From DATAEK01 sp036258055 (lineage in GTDB: Bacteria; Acidobacteriota; Vicinamibacteria; Vicinamibacterales; 2-12-FULL-66-21), in contig DATAEK010000029.1 in the NCBI GenBank assembly GCA_036258055.1, positions 1-64,000 of the forward strand: a DNA stretch of 64,000 bases. Direction: 5' to 3'. The position numbers and the translations under genes are program-made. Below are positions 32,980-41,708 of this stretch, one piece after another; position 1 is the first letter of the stretch, and each line of letters starts with the position of its first letter. The notes beneath the pieces were generated by a model that was not told the DNA's origin, did no database searches, and saw nothing but the letters and a program-made list of their open reading frames with translations.

Positions 32980-35403
32980 ATGTCCACTCTCCACCACGAC
33001 GTCGTCGTCGCCCTGCGCCGCCTGCGGCGCGCGCCGATCTTCACGACAGGCGCCCTGCTGGTCCTCGCACTGGCGCTCGGGGTCAACACCGCGATCTTCA
33101 CCCTCGTGCAGGGGGTTATCCTGCGTCCGCTGCCGTTTCGCGATCCGGAGAGGCTCGCCGCACTTTCGACGCTCAGGCCCGACACCGACCGCGGCGCCTG
33201 GTCGCTGCCGAATCTTCTCGACTACCGTGCTCAGTCGCGTTCGTTCGAAGGGATTGGCGCAGCGTTCCAGTGGAGCGCCAACGTCACCGGCGGCGACGAA
33301 GCGGAGCGCCTCCAGGGCATGCGAGTGACAGCGAACTACTTCGACCTCCTCGGGGCCGAGGCGCACATCGGCCGGACGCTCACCGCCGCCGACGAGCGGG
33401 CGGCGGTTGCGCTCCTCTCCGACGGACTCTGGCGGCGCCGGTTCGGCGGCGATCCGGCCGTACTCGGTCGCGCGATGATCCTGAACGGGGACGCGTTCAC
33501 CGTGATCGGCGTACTGCGGCCCGACTTCACGCCGCAGATCCGTGATGCGGAGGTGATCGTCCCCTTCGAGACGTCGTCGGATCCTCGGCGCGACAACCGC
33601 GCGCTCGGCTTCCTTCGGCCGATCGCACGGCTGAAGCCCGGGGTGACGATGGGGCAAGCGTCTGAAGAGCTGACGGCGATTACGGCGCGCCTGCGAAAGA
33701 TGTATCCGGAGACGAACGGCTCGGACCTGAGCGCCACCGCTGTTCCGCTGGCAGCCGATCTGATCGGACAAACCGGCGATTTGCTGAGGCGGCTGTCCGG
33801 CGCGGTCGTCCTGCTCCTCCTCGTGGCCTGCGCGAATCTCGCCTGCCTGCAACTCGTGCAGGCGAGCGGGCGGACGCGCGAGCTCGCGACCCGCGTTGCG
33901 CTCGGAGCCACGCGAACGCGCATCGTCCGTCAACTGATCGTCGAATCGCTGCTCCTCGCAGCGGCGGGCGGGCTGGCGGGCCTGCTCGTGGCGCGGGCGG
34001 GTGTTGCGGCGCTGCTCGCGATCAGCCCGGCGACTCTTCCCCGCGCAAATGAGGTTGCTCTCGATGTCTACACGGTCCTGTTCAACGCAGTGCTCGCGCT
34101 GGGCGCTGGTGTGGTCTTTGGACTCGCCCCCGCCGTACATCTCTCGCGCGCGGCGCTCGCGCCGGGTATCGGATCCGGACGGCGCACGGCCGGTAGTGAC
34201 GGCCGGCGGCTTCGTTCGGTACTCATCGCAGTCGAAGTCGCCGTGTCGATGGTGCTGATCGTCGCGGCCGGTCTGCTCGCCCGCAGCTTCGTGAGCATTC
34301 TGAGCGTCGATCCTGGCTTCACCTCGGCCCATGTCCTGAGCGTCCGTCTGTCGCTGCCGCGAACACGCTACGCGCACACGAGCGACATCGATCGCTTCTA
34401 CCAGGACCTCGTGGGCCGGCTGCACGCCATTCCCGGCGCGCGAGAAGTCGCGGCCGCCAACGTCGTCCCGCTCAACGGCTACTACGCCACGGCGGACTTC
34501 GAGGTGGAAGGCGACTCGCTGGAACCGGGACAGCTTCCCGAATCGCATTACCGCATGGTGAGCAGCGGATATTTTCGTACGCTCGGCGTGCCGCTGGTGC
34601 GGGGACGTGCCTTCGACGACACCGACCGGGCCAACTCGACTCCGGTTGTGATCGTCAACAGGACGCTGGCCCGCAAGCATTTCGGCCAGGACAACCCGAT
34701 CGGCCACCGGCTGATCGTGCACGACGCAGGAACGAAGACGCGCGTCGTCGAGATCGTCGGCGTGTGCGGGGACATCCGTCATCGCGGGCTCGATCTCGAT
34801 CCGCCGATGGAGATGTTCGTGCCGATCGCGCAAGTACCCGACGCGACCTCGATCTGGCTCGCCAACAACATGTACTGGCTGGTGGCGACCGATGGTCCCC
34901 CGCTCAACGTCGCCAATGCCGTGCGGCGCGCAGTGGCGGCCGTGGATCCGCAGGTCCCGGCGTCGTTCGTCCGAAGCATGGATCAGTGGCTCGAGAGCTC
35001 GGTGGCGGCGCGCCGGTTCACCCTGCGATTGATTGTGTTCTTCGCCATTGCGGCGCTGACGCTCGCCGCAATCGGCGTCTACTCCGTGGCGGCGTCGGTT
35101 GTCGTGATGCGGACGCGCGAGATCGGTATCCGCGCCGCCCTGGGCGCGAGCCCGCAGGGGTTGACGCGATGGCTGGTCATCAATGGCCTCTTCCCGGTCG
35201 CCGCCGGCATGGCCGCCGGCCTCGTCATGTCCGTTCTCGCGAGTCCGCTCCTGTCCGGCATGCTCTACGGCATCAGACCCGCCGATCCGGCGACGCTCGT
35301 GGCGGTCTCGGCGCTCTTCGGCGCGACCGGCCTGGCGGCTGCCTACATCCCCGCCCGCCGCGCACGCCGGGTCGATCCGATCGTGGCGCTGAGTGTCGAA
35401 TAG
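32980..35403 (+). CDS. MacB/FtsX-type ABC transporter permease (ADOP-like)
   Basis: An 807-residue duplicated permease. The start MSTLHHDVVVALRRLRRAP leads to LVLALALGVNTAIFTLVQGV. The PCD domain is recognised by LLSDGLWRRRFGGDPAVLG, and the FtsX motifs are RELATRVALGATRTRIVRQ and REIGIRAALGASPQGLTRW. It ends in YIPARRARRVDPIVALSVE. It is divergent from the MetR-like regulator and converges with the next permease, 12 bp from its stop. Substrate and partner ATPase are unknown. Confidence 0.88.
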   Translation: MSTLHHDVVVALRRLRRAPIFTTGALLVLALALGVNTAIFTLVQGVILRPLPFRDPERLAALSTLRPDTDRGAWSLPNLLDYRAQSRSFEGIGAAFQWSANVTGGDEAERLQGMRVTANYFDLLGAEAHIGRTLTAADERAAVALLSDGLWRRRFGGDPAVLGRAMILNGDAFTVIGVLRPDFTPQIRDAEVIVPFETSSDPRRDNRALGFLRPIARLKPGVTMGQASEELTAITARLRKMYPETNGSDLSATAVPLAADLIGQTGDLLRRLSGAVVLLLLVACANLACLQLVQASGRTRELATRVALGATRTRIVRQLIVESLLLAAAGGLAGLLVARAGVAALLAISPATLPRANEVALDVYTVLFNAVLALGAGVVFGLAPAVHLSRAALAPGIGSGRRTAGSDGRRLRSVLIAVEVAVSMVLIVAAGLLARSFVSILSVDPGFTSAHVLSVRLSLPRTRYAHTSDIDRFYQDLVGRLHAIPGAREVAAANVVPLNGYYATADFEVEGDSLEPGQLPESHYRMVSSGYFRTLGVPLVRGRAFDDTDRANSTPVVIVNRTLARKHFGQDNPIGHRLIVHDAGTKTRVVEIVGVCGDIRHRGLDLDPPMEMFVPIAQVPDATSIWLANNMYWLVATDGPPLNVANAVRRAVAAVDPQVPASFVRSMDQWLESSVAARRFTLRLIVFFAIAALTLAAIGVYSVAASVVVMRTREIGIRAALGASPQGLTRWLVINGLFPVAAGMAAGLVMSVLASPLLSGMLYGIRPADPATLVAVSALFGATGLAAAYIPARRARRVDPIVALSVE

Positions 35404-35415
35404 GCCAGAGTCCTT

Positions 35416-38079
35416 TCACTCTCGCAGCGCCTCAACCTCACGAACCGACGTTGCGCGCCAGGCAGGCACCGACGCGGCGACAGCGACTGAGGTCAACAAC
35501 AGAGGAATCGCAACCGCGTAGGTGAGCGGATCGGCAAGGGTCACGCCGTACAGCTGTGTCCGAAGCACCCGCGTAGCTGGAATCGTGGCGACGAGACCCA
35601 CGACGGCGCCGATTGCCGCGAGGCCGAACGCCTCGCGCATCACCAGCGCGACGATCTGGCCGCGTGACGCGCCGAGCGCGCGGCGGATGCTCAACTCGAC
35701 GCGCCGTCGCGTGACGCTGTACGCGAGCACCCCGTAGATACCGATGCACGCGAGCAGCAACGCGGCCGTGGAAAACGCCGCGGAGAGACTGGTGGTGAAC
35801 CGCAGCGTGCCGCGCGCGGCGAAGCCGTACGAATCGAGAGGACGCAGATCCGAAATCGGCAGTTGCGGATCGAGCTTCGCGACGGCCTGACGAATGGGCC
35901 CGGACAGCGACGCGGGATCCGCGGTCGTGCGCACGACGTAGGCGAGCGGACTCCGATACACCTGCCACTGCGGAAAGTACATCTGCTCGCGCACATCGCG
36001 GGTCGGCGTACGGTGTCGCAGATGGCGCACGACGCCGACGACCGTGACCTCGGTATTTGGCAACCCTGTGGTTCCCGGATCCGCCAGGAGTCGCTTTCCG
36101 ACGGCGGTCTGCCCGGGCCAGGTCCGCCGCGCCAGCCAGTCGTCCACAATCGCCACTGAGGTCTTCCCATCCTCGTCCGACTCGGCGAAGAACCGCCCTT
36201 CGACCAGCCGCGCGTGGACCGTCTCGAAGTAACCCGGCGTGACGGTTCGCGCATCGGCCTCGTTGGCCGTTGTCGGATCCGCCGTCTCCGGGCGGAAGTA
36301 CGGCGTACTCCAGTTGGGCAGGTCGTCGTAGGGCAGGTGCGAAATGCCGCCGACTGACTGAACGCCGGGCAACGCGACCAGTGACGAGGACAGCTGCCGC
36401 GAGAACGACTTGATCGCGTCCGGCGAGCGGTATCGCGAACCGGGAAGCGCAAGTCTGAACGACATGATCTGGTCGGTGTCGAAGTGCGGATCGACCGCAG
36501 CGAGCTTCTGGGACGCGCGCAGCAGGAGGCCCGCGCTCACGAGCAGCACGAGACCGAGCGCGACCTCGACCACTACCAGCATCGCGCGCGTGCGCTGCTC
36601 GACCGGCCCCCCTGCGAGGCGTGAGCCGGTCAGCAGCGACTGCGACGGACTGGTCCGCGCGATTTCCAGGAGCGGCGCCAGCGAGAAGAAGAGCGCCCAC
36701 AGGATCGCGACGCCCATCGCGATCGCCACGGCCCACGCGTCCAGGCCGGCACCCTCGATCCGGCTGAGGCTATCCGGCCTGATGCTAGCGAGGAGGCGCA
36801 GCATGATCGTCGCGACGCCGAGTCCGCCGATTGCGCCCATGATCGAGAGCACCAGCCCCTCCACCAGACGCTGTTGAAAGAGGCGGCCGCGCGTCGCTCC
36901 AAGCGCGAACCGCAGGGCCGTTTCATGCCGGCGCGCGGCGGCGCGGGCGACAAGGAGGTTGGCCACGTTCAGACACGCGATCACCAGGAGCAACACCGCC
37001 CCGATCAGAACCGCCAGCAGTGCGGGACGCACCGTATGAACCGCGTCCGCATGAAGCGGAAGCGCATAGAACACGGGGGCCGACTGGCCGTAGTATTCGA
37101 ACTCCCGTCCGATGGCGAGCCCGACCGAGGCAACTTCCTCGCTCGCCTGGTCAACCGTGACCCCTGGCCGCATCCGCCCGACGACGCGAAGGAACTGCTG
37201 ACCGCGAGGAGCTCTGGCGATTCCGGACGAGAGCGGGCGCCACGCCTGCAGCGAGTCTGGCACGTTGGCTTCGGCGGGCATCCATAACCTGAACGTGGCT
37301 GGCATCACACCGACCACGGACACGGGCGCGCCGTTCATCAGAATCCGCCGGCCGATGATCGACGGATCGCCGCCGTAACGCCGCTGCCACAGGCTCCATG
37401 CAATCACGACGACGGGTGGCGGCGCGGGCGTGTTGTCCTCCGGACCGAACGTGCGACCGAGCAAGGGCTCAGCGCCGAGTACCGAGAAGAAGTCCGCGGT
37501 CACCAGACCGATGCGCAGCTGTTCGGGATCGCCATCGCCCGTCAGCGCGGCAGTGTTCGCCCAGATCGCACCCAGCCCTTCGAATTGCCGGCAGCGCTGA
37601 CGCAGGTCCTGCAGTTCGGGCCCCGCGAGCGGGCCGCGCGGGTAGCTCGCGCGCGTCAGGTCCGACCACACGAACACCAGCCGGTCGGGCTCCCGATACG
37701 GCAACGGCTGCAGCAGGACGGCGCGAACGATGCTCAGGATCGCGGTGGTCGCGCCGATGCCGAGCGCGAGTGTCGCGAGCGCGGTCATCGTGAAGATCGG
37801 AGCCGCGGCGAGCCCGCGCCAGCCGTAGCGAACATCCGACGCCAGTGCCTCGACGCGGGCACCCCGCCTCCCGTCGCGCACGAGGTCCCTGACCCGGCTC
37901 ACGCCGCCCATGTCGGCGAGCGTGCTGCGTCTCGCCTCTTCCGCCGTCATGCCCTGCGTTACCCGCCGCGAGGCCATTTCCTCCACGTAACTCGCCAGCT
38001 CGTCGTCCAGATCGCGATCGAGCGCGCCGCCACGAACGAGATTGCGAACGAGCGAGAGCACACGGCGTATCGAACGCAT
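35416..38079 (-). CDS. MacB/FtsX-type permease with N-terminal prefix domain (ADOP)
   Basis: An 887-residue permease that differs from the four others by about 80 extra N-terminal residues: RRVLSLVRNLVRGGALDRDL, LDDELASYVEEMASRRV and EEARRSTLADMGG. This is the soluble prefix domain of typical acidobacterial ADOP permeases. The rest is the usual duplicated structure (LATLALGIGATTAILSIVRA, VIAWSLWQRRYGGDPSIIG, HETALRFALGATRGRLFQQ, VELSIRRALGASRGQIVAL). It lies downstream of a PadR-type repressor gene on the same strand, separated by a repeat-rich gap. The PadR-ADOP pairing is common, and the repressor probably controls this gene. Confidence 0.9.
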   Translation of the reverse strand: MRSIRRVLSLVRNLVRGGALDRDLDDELASYVEEMASRRVTQGMTAEEARRSTLADMGGVSRVRDLVRDGRRGARVEALASDVRYGWRGLAAAPIFTMTALATLALGIGATTAILSIVRAVLLQPLPYREPDRLVFVWSDLTRASYPRGPLAGPELQDLRQRCRQFEGLGAIWANTAALTGDGDPEQLRIGLVTADFFSVLGAEPLLGRTFGPEDNTPAPPPVVVIAWSLWQRRYGGDPSIIGRRILMNGAPVSVVGVMPATFRLWMPAEANVPDSLQAWRPLSSGIARAPRGQQFLRVVGRMRPGVTVDQASEEVASVGLAIGREFEYYGQSAPVFYALPLHADAVHTVRPALLAVLIGAVLLLVIACLNVANLLVARAAARRHETALRFALGATRGRLFQQRLVEGLVLSIMGAIGGLGVATIMLRLLASIRPDSLSRIEGAGLDAWAVAIAMGVAILWALFFSLAPLLEIARTSPSQSLLTGSRLAGGPVEQRTRAMLVVVEVALGLVLLVSAGLLLRASQKLAAVDPHFDTDQIMSFRLALPGSRYRSPDAIKSFSRQLSSSLVALPGVQSVGGISHLPYDDLPNWSTPYFRPETADPTTANEADARTVTPGYFETVHARLVEGRFFAESDEDGKTSVAIVDDWLARRTWPGQTAVGKRLLADPGTTGLPNTEVTVVGVVRHLRHRTPTRDVREQMYFPQWQVYRSPLAYVVRTTADPASLSGPIRQAVAKLDPQLPISDLRPLDSYGFAARGTLRFTTSLSAAFSTAALLLACIGIYGVLAYSVTRRRVELSIRRALGASRGQIVALVMREAFGLAAIGAVVGLVATIPATRVLRTQLYGVTLADPLTYAVAIPLLLTSVAVAASVPAWRATSVREVEALRE

Positions 38080-38093
38080 GGCTGATGCCTCTC

Positions 38094-38242
38094 CCAGTTC
38101 CCAGTTCTCCGTTTCTCAGTTCTCGGTTCTGAGTTCTCGGTTCGCGGATTCCGGGTCCTTTGGTTCGCTGGCGCGAGAACCGTCCTACAACTCTTTAGGG
38201 AACGCTAGAACCTATAGAACCGAGTACCGAGAACCCTGGAAC
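38094..38242. repeat. Heptamer array YCRGTTC with inverted copies
   Basis: Direct units at 38094-38151 in nearly perfect 7-bp register: CCAGTTC twice, TCCGTTT, TCAGTTC, TCGGTTC, TGAGTTC, TCGGTTC and a diverged last one. At 38200-38242 the complementary word GAAC recurs at intervals of 8-14 bases (GAACCGAG, CCGAGAAC), so transcripts could form a long imperfect hairpin between the PadR and permease genes. The unit matches the array at 6412-6439. Confidence 0.78.
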
Positions 38243-38258
38243 GTAACGAATCTCCACG

Positions 38259-38585
38259 TCATGACTCGAGCACCTGGCGCATGGCCGTGACGATGCGCAG
38301 CCACTGCCGCTTCTCTTCGGCGAGCTGGCGCCGGCCGGCCGGTGTAAGGCGATAGGTCTTCGTTCGACGTCCCTCCATCGACCGCGTCCAGCCGCCGTCA
38401 ATCAGGCCGTCTTCCTCGAGGCGATGCAGGGCGGGAAAGAGCGAACCCGGCTTCACGACGAACGTGCCGGCCGTCATCTGCGCGATCCGGTCGGCGATTG
38501 CCACGCCGTGACGCGGCTCCAGATCCAGGGTCTTCAGGATCAGGATGTCCAGCGTGCCTTTCAGGAGCTCCGTCCGTCGTGCCAT
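38259..38585 (-). CDS. PadR-family transcriptional repressor
   Basis: A 108-residue winged-helix repressor of the PadR-s1 type: ELLKGTLDILILKTLDLEPR, HGVAIADRIAQM, VKPGSLFPALHRLEEDGLI, EGRRTKTYRLTPAGRRQLAE, and a C-terminal dimerisation helix. It is the first gene of a minus-strand unit with the ADOP permease. Upstream, a sigma70-like promoter (-35 at 38666-38661, -10 at 38644-38639) is overlapped by a perfect 12-bp palindrome, so autorepression is likely. Such PadR proteins usually release DNA when an antimicrobial or phenolic ligand binds; the ligand is unknown. Confidence 0.9.
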   Translation of the reverse strand: MARRTELLKGTLDILILKTLDLEPRHGVAIADRIAQMTAGTFVVKPGSLFPALHRLEEDGLIDGGWTRSMEGRRTKTYRLTPAGRRQLAEEKRQWLRIVTAMRQVLES

Positions 38586-38624
38586 TGCGCCTCGCGTCTG
38601 ACGATTCCGGTTCAGGTATTGCCA

Positions 38625-38666
38625 ATCGATATCGATGATCTATATCACGTCGACCGATGCTGGCAA
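38625..38666 (-). promoter_or_regulatory. padR promoter with overlapping palindromic operator
   Basis: On the minus strand TTGCCA (38666-38661), 16 bp, TATAGA (38644-38639). The perfect palindrome ATCGATATCGAT (38625-38636) covers the expected transcription start. GATAT (38628-38632) and ATATC (38642-38646) form a second, overlapping inverted repeat with a 9-bp spacer covering the -10. The AT-rich dyads stand out in a GC-rich surrounding and are suitable PadR sites. Confidence 0.65.
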
Positions 38667-38837
38667 GGGTTATGGGATGGAGGCCGGGATGAGCGAGACG
38701 CCAGGAAAGACTGCCGCAAGCGCCGGCATCGCGCGGCGGCCATCCGAACACCTCAGCCGGGTCGGATTGCGGGACGGTCGTGCGCCCGGGGTATAGTGGC
38801 GGCGGTCTGCACATCCGTTCAGTCGCCGGAGAGTCTC

Positions 38838-39272
38838 ATGATCAAGGAGTTCCGGGAATTCATCGCACGGGGTAACGTGCTCGATCTGGCGGTGGCCGTC
38901 ATCATCGGCGCGGCGTTCGGCAAGATCGTGACGTCGCTCGTTGAAGGCGTGATCATGCCGCCCATCGGCATGGTGCTCGGCAAGGTGGACTTCTCGAGCC
39001 TGTTCCTGGTGCTCGATCACTCGAAGGGAACGCCTGAATCGCTCACTGCCGCCAAGGCAGCAGGGGTGCCGGTCGTCGCCTACGGCGCCTTTCTCAACGA
39101 CGTCGTCAACTTCCTGCTGGTCGCGTTTGTTATCTTCCTGATCGTCAAGCAGGCAAACCGGTTGAAGAAGCCGGCGGCAGTCACGAGCAGGCCCTGTCCG
39201 CGCTGCCTGACCGCGATACCGCTCAAGGCCACGCGGTGCTCAGCCTGCTGCGCCGACCTCGCGGCCGCGTAG
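38838..39272 (+). CDS. mscL: Large-conductance mechanosensitive channel with C-terminal zinc ribbon
   Basis: A 144-residue MscL. It opens under membrane tension to release solutes in hypo-osmotic shock. MIKEFREFIARGNVLDLAVA is the conserved N-terminal amphipathic helix and TM1 start, followed by VIIGAAFGKIVTSLVEGVIM; TM2 is FLNDVVNFLLVAFVIFLIV. After the cytoplasmic NRLKKP segment a CPRC...CSAC pair suggests a small zinc ribbon, an extension seen in several bacterial MscL proteins. The start ATG 38838 has CGGAGAG upstream; the frame is open further 5' but that part is not MscL. A TATAGT -10-like box lies at 38792-38797. Confidence 0.95.
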   Translation: MIKEFREFIARGNVLDLAVAVIIGAAFGKIVTSLVEGVIMPPIGMVLGKVDFSSLFLVLDHSKGTPESLTAAKAAGVPVVAYGAFLNDVVNFLLVAFVIFLIVKQANRLKKPAAVTSRPCPRCLTAIPLKATRCSACCADLAAA

Positions 39273-39324
39273 CCCAGGGGATACACGTCGGCCAGAGAGT
39301 TCTTCAGGATTCTTCAGCGCGGTC

Positions 39325-39358
39325 TCACGACGGCCGGGGCCCGGCCCCCGTATCGTGA
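39325..39358. promoter_or_regulatory. Large inverted repeat between mscL and the biosynthetic cluster
   Basis: TCACGA (39325-39330) pairs with TCGTGA (39353-39358) around an inner GC stem (CCGGGGCC/GGCCCCCG). The hairpin ends 25 bp before the proposed start of the first radical SAM gene. It may terminate mscL transcription or act as a leader structure or operator of the cluster. A short direct repeat (TTCTTCAG twice) precedes it. Confidence 0.5.
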
Positions 39359-39382
39359 TGGACAGGAAGGAGTGGTGCACCA

Positions 39383-40753
39383 CTGCGGATTGCGCTCATC
39401 TCCCCCAAGGGACCGCTCTACCGGCATCGCGGAGGAATCTTCAAGCGCTCGCTGCGCTACGCGCCGCTGACGCTCACCACGCTCGCGTCGCTGGCGCCCC
39501 GCGACCTCGATCCGCAGTTCACGCTCGTGGACGAAGGGATCGCGGACGTCGATCCCAACCTCGAGGCCGACGTCGTCGGCCTGACCGTCATCACCGGAAC
39601 GGCGCCGCGCGCCTACGAGCTCGCAGCGGCGTTTCGGCGTCGCGGCATCCCGGTCGTGCTCGGCGGCCCGCACGTGACGCTGGTGCCAGACGATGCGCAG
39701 CCGCACGCCGACAGCGTGGTGGTCGGGTACGCGGAGGACACGTGGCCGGAACTGCTGCGGGATCTCGCCGGCGGCCGGCTTCGACCGCGATACGTGCAGC
39801 AGCCGGGACTGTCACTCGCGAATCGACCGTTCCCCCGCCGCGACCTCCTGCCTGCGCGAAGATATCTCACGACCAACGTCTTCGAGGCCACGCGCGGCTG
39901 CATCCACAACTGCGACTTCTGCGTGGTCCCGGCAGCATGGGGACGCAAGCCCTATCAGAAACCTGTCGACGAGGTGGCGGCTGACATCCGTCAGCACGGC
40001 GCGCGCAAGGCGATCTTCGTCGATCTCAACCTGATCGCCGATCGCGACCACGCCGCGAGGCTGTTCGAGGCGCTGGTCCCGCTGCGGATTCAGTGGTACG
40101 GGCTCTCGACGGTGCTGCTCGCCGACGATCTCCCGCTCCTGAAGCTGGCCGCGCGGAGTGGTTGCCGCGGTCTCCTGCTCGGGTTCGAATCGATCGTCGC
40201 CCGCAACCTGCGCGATTCGAGCAAAGTCTTCAACAAGCCCACGCACTTCGCGCGCGTGGTCAACCTGCTTCACGACTACGGCATCGCCGTCTATGGCTGC
40301 TTCGTGTTTGGCATGGACCACGACACGCCGGAGGTCTTTCTCGAGACCGCGCGCTTCGCGGTCGAAGCGCGCATCGACCTCCCCCGCTTCGCCATCGTCA
40401 CCCCGTTTCCGGGTACGGCGCTGCATCAGCGTCTCGAGCGCGAAGGCCGCATTCTGACGAGGAACTGGGAGCTCTACGACGGACAGCACGTGGTCTTCCG
40501 GCCGGCGCAAATGACTGTGCAGCAGCTTCAGGAGGGCACCGAGCAGGCCTGGCGGTACGTCTACTCCTGGCCGTCGATCGCGCACCGCCTCAAGGCGTCA
40601 CCCGCGTCCCCGCTCGTCGCGCTGAGCGCGAACCTGGGATACCGGCACTACGCGCGCAACCTGCAACGCTTCTACAACTGCGACTGGGTGATTGGCGGTC
40701 GCGATCGCCGCGACGTGTCCGGCGCACCCGCGGCTGCAGCGAGCGTCCAATGA
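39383..40753 (+). CDS. B12-binding radical SAM enzyme A of the biosynthetic cluster
   Basis: A 456-residue enzyme with an N-terminal cobalamin-binding Rossmann domain (RIALISPKGPLYRHRGG, GLTVITGTAPRAYELA, VVLGGPHVTLVPDDA) and a radical SAM core with the cluster motif CIHNCDFC (Cys 173, 177, 180). VFGMDHDTPEVFLETARFAV and FPGTALHQRLEREGRI follow as in methylase- or cyclase-type members. The domain homology starts before any ATG/GTG: CTG at 39383, ten bases after AGGAAGGAG, is the only plausible start after the in-frame TGA at 39356; GTG at 39527 would delete the first 48 residues. Likely reactions are methylation of an unactivated carbon or a radical rearrangement. It heads a ten-gene overlapping cluster. 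Confidence 0.85.
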   Translation: MRIALISPKGPLYRHRGGIFKRSLRYAPLTLTTLASLAPRDLDPQFTLVDEGIADVDPNLEADVVGLTVITGTAPRAYELAAAFRRRGIPVVLGGPHVTLVPDDAQPHADSVVVGYAEDTWPELLRDLAGGRLRPRYVQQPGLSLANRPFPRRDLLPARRYLTTNVFEATRGCIHNCDFCVVPAAWGRKPYQKPVDEVAADIRQHGARKAIFVDLNLIADRDHAARLFEALVPLRIQWYGLSTVLLADDLPLLKLAARSGCRGLLLGFESIVARNLRDSSKVFNKPTHFARVVNLLHDYGIAVYGCFVFGMDHDTPEVFLETARFAVEARIDLPRFAIVTPFPGTALHQRLEREGRILTRNWELYDGQHVVFRPAQMTVQQLQEGTEQAWRYVYSWPSIAHRLKASPASPLVALSANLGYRHYARNLQRFYNCDWVIGGRDRRDVSGAPAAAASVQ

Positions 40754-41694
40754 TCGCCGTCAACGAGCCCGGCCAGCCCCGCGTCTTCGCGAATCCGGCC
40801 GCCACCGCGCAGTCGTGGTACCCCGCGCTGCGATCGCGCGCGCTCGCGCGTGGCCAGATACGGTCCTTCGAGCTGCGGGATCGCCGCATCGCGGTGTTTC
40901 GCGACCACGACGGCCGCGCGCACGCCATCGACGCGAGATGTGCCCACCTCGGCGCCGATCTCACGCTCGGCGTCGTCGAGGACTCGGGCGTGCGCTGCTC
41001 GTTCCACGGCTGGTGTTTCAGCGCGGACGGGCGATGCCGGCACGCGCCGTCGTCAGTTGAGCCGCCGCGGCGGAGCGTTCGCGCCTATCCCTGTGAGGAA
41101 CGCTGGGGGCTCGTGTGGATCTTCAACGGACCCTCTCCGGCGTTCGCGCTGCCGTCACCTGACCCGGAGCGTCGTTGGTGGGCGCTGACACTCCCGCCGC
41201 AGCGCGTCCGGTGTCACCCCCACCTCGTGCTCGCCAACGGGTTGGACATCACCCACTACGAGACGCTGCACGACATGGCGTTCACCAGACCGCCGACGCT
41301 CGACGTCGGCGCGCACGAAGTCAGCGTCACGATGCGCGGGCGGCCGCGATCCGCGTTCTGGCGATTCGTGTCGGGCGCACACCGCGGCGACGTCAGCGCG
41401 CGATTCACGACGATCGGCGGCAGCCTCGCGTGGACGACGGTGACGTCGCCGGTCCGTTTTCACGTTCTCTTCAGCGGCCGGCCCGACCGGGACAGCCAGT
41501 GCGTGACGCGCACCGTCATGCTGTTCCCGCGCGCGCGGAATGCCGACTGCGTCCGTGCAATCGGCCTGATGGCGATGCTGCTGCACGACGATCGCCGGGT
41601 TCTCGACACCATCGACTTCCGGCCCGATTTCCATGAGAGCGACGAGCCGCTGCGTGCGTTTGCGCGCGTCGTGGACGGCCTCGGCGCCTGGTGA
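40750..41694 (+). CDS. Rieske non-haem iron oxygenase
   Basis: A 314-residue oxygenase component. The Rieske [2Fe-2S] ligands are C64-x-H66 (ARCAHLGAD) and C83-x2-H86 (VRCSFHGWCF), in the right spacing. A mononuclear iron site follows in LANGLDITHYETLHDMAF (the two His and an Asp further on). This is the pattern of single-subunit Rieske oxygenases (VanA, KshA, choline monooxygenase-like) that hydroxylate, demethylate or desaturate. The reductase partner is not in the window. The ATG overlaps the preceding stop (ATGA at 40750-40753), so it is translated together with radical SAM enzyme A. Confidence 0.9.
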   Translation: MIAVNEPGQPRVFANPAATAQSWYPALRSRALARGQIRSFELRDRRIAVFRDHDGRAHAIDARCAHLGADLTLGVVEDSGVRCSFHGWCFSADGRCRHAPSSVEPPRRSVRAYPCEERWGLVWIFNGPSPAFALPSPDPERRWWALTLPPQRVRCHPHLVLANGLDITHYETLHDMAFTRPPTLDVGAHEVSVTMRGRPRSAFWRFVSGAHRGDVSARFTTIGGSLAWTTVTSPVRFHVLFSGRPDRDSQCVTRTVMLFPRARNADCVRAIGLMAMLLHDDRRVLDTIDFRPDFHESDEPLRAFARVVDGLGAW

Positions 41695-41708
41695 TTCAGG
41701 AGCCTACG

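Noticed and set aside
32974..34833. 619-codon frame antisense to the fourth permease
   Set aside because: Same reasoning: no domain, composition-driven, covered by a real gene.
38424..38837. Upstream extension of mscL
   Set aside because: It overlaps the padR gene and its promoter antisense; MscL begins exactly at MIKEFREFIARG.
39273..39382. Cobalamin riboswitch before the B12-dependent cluster
   Set aside because: The gap is only 110 bp, is dominated by one simple dyad, and lacks the B12-box and the multi-stem layout.
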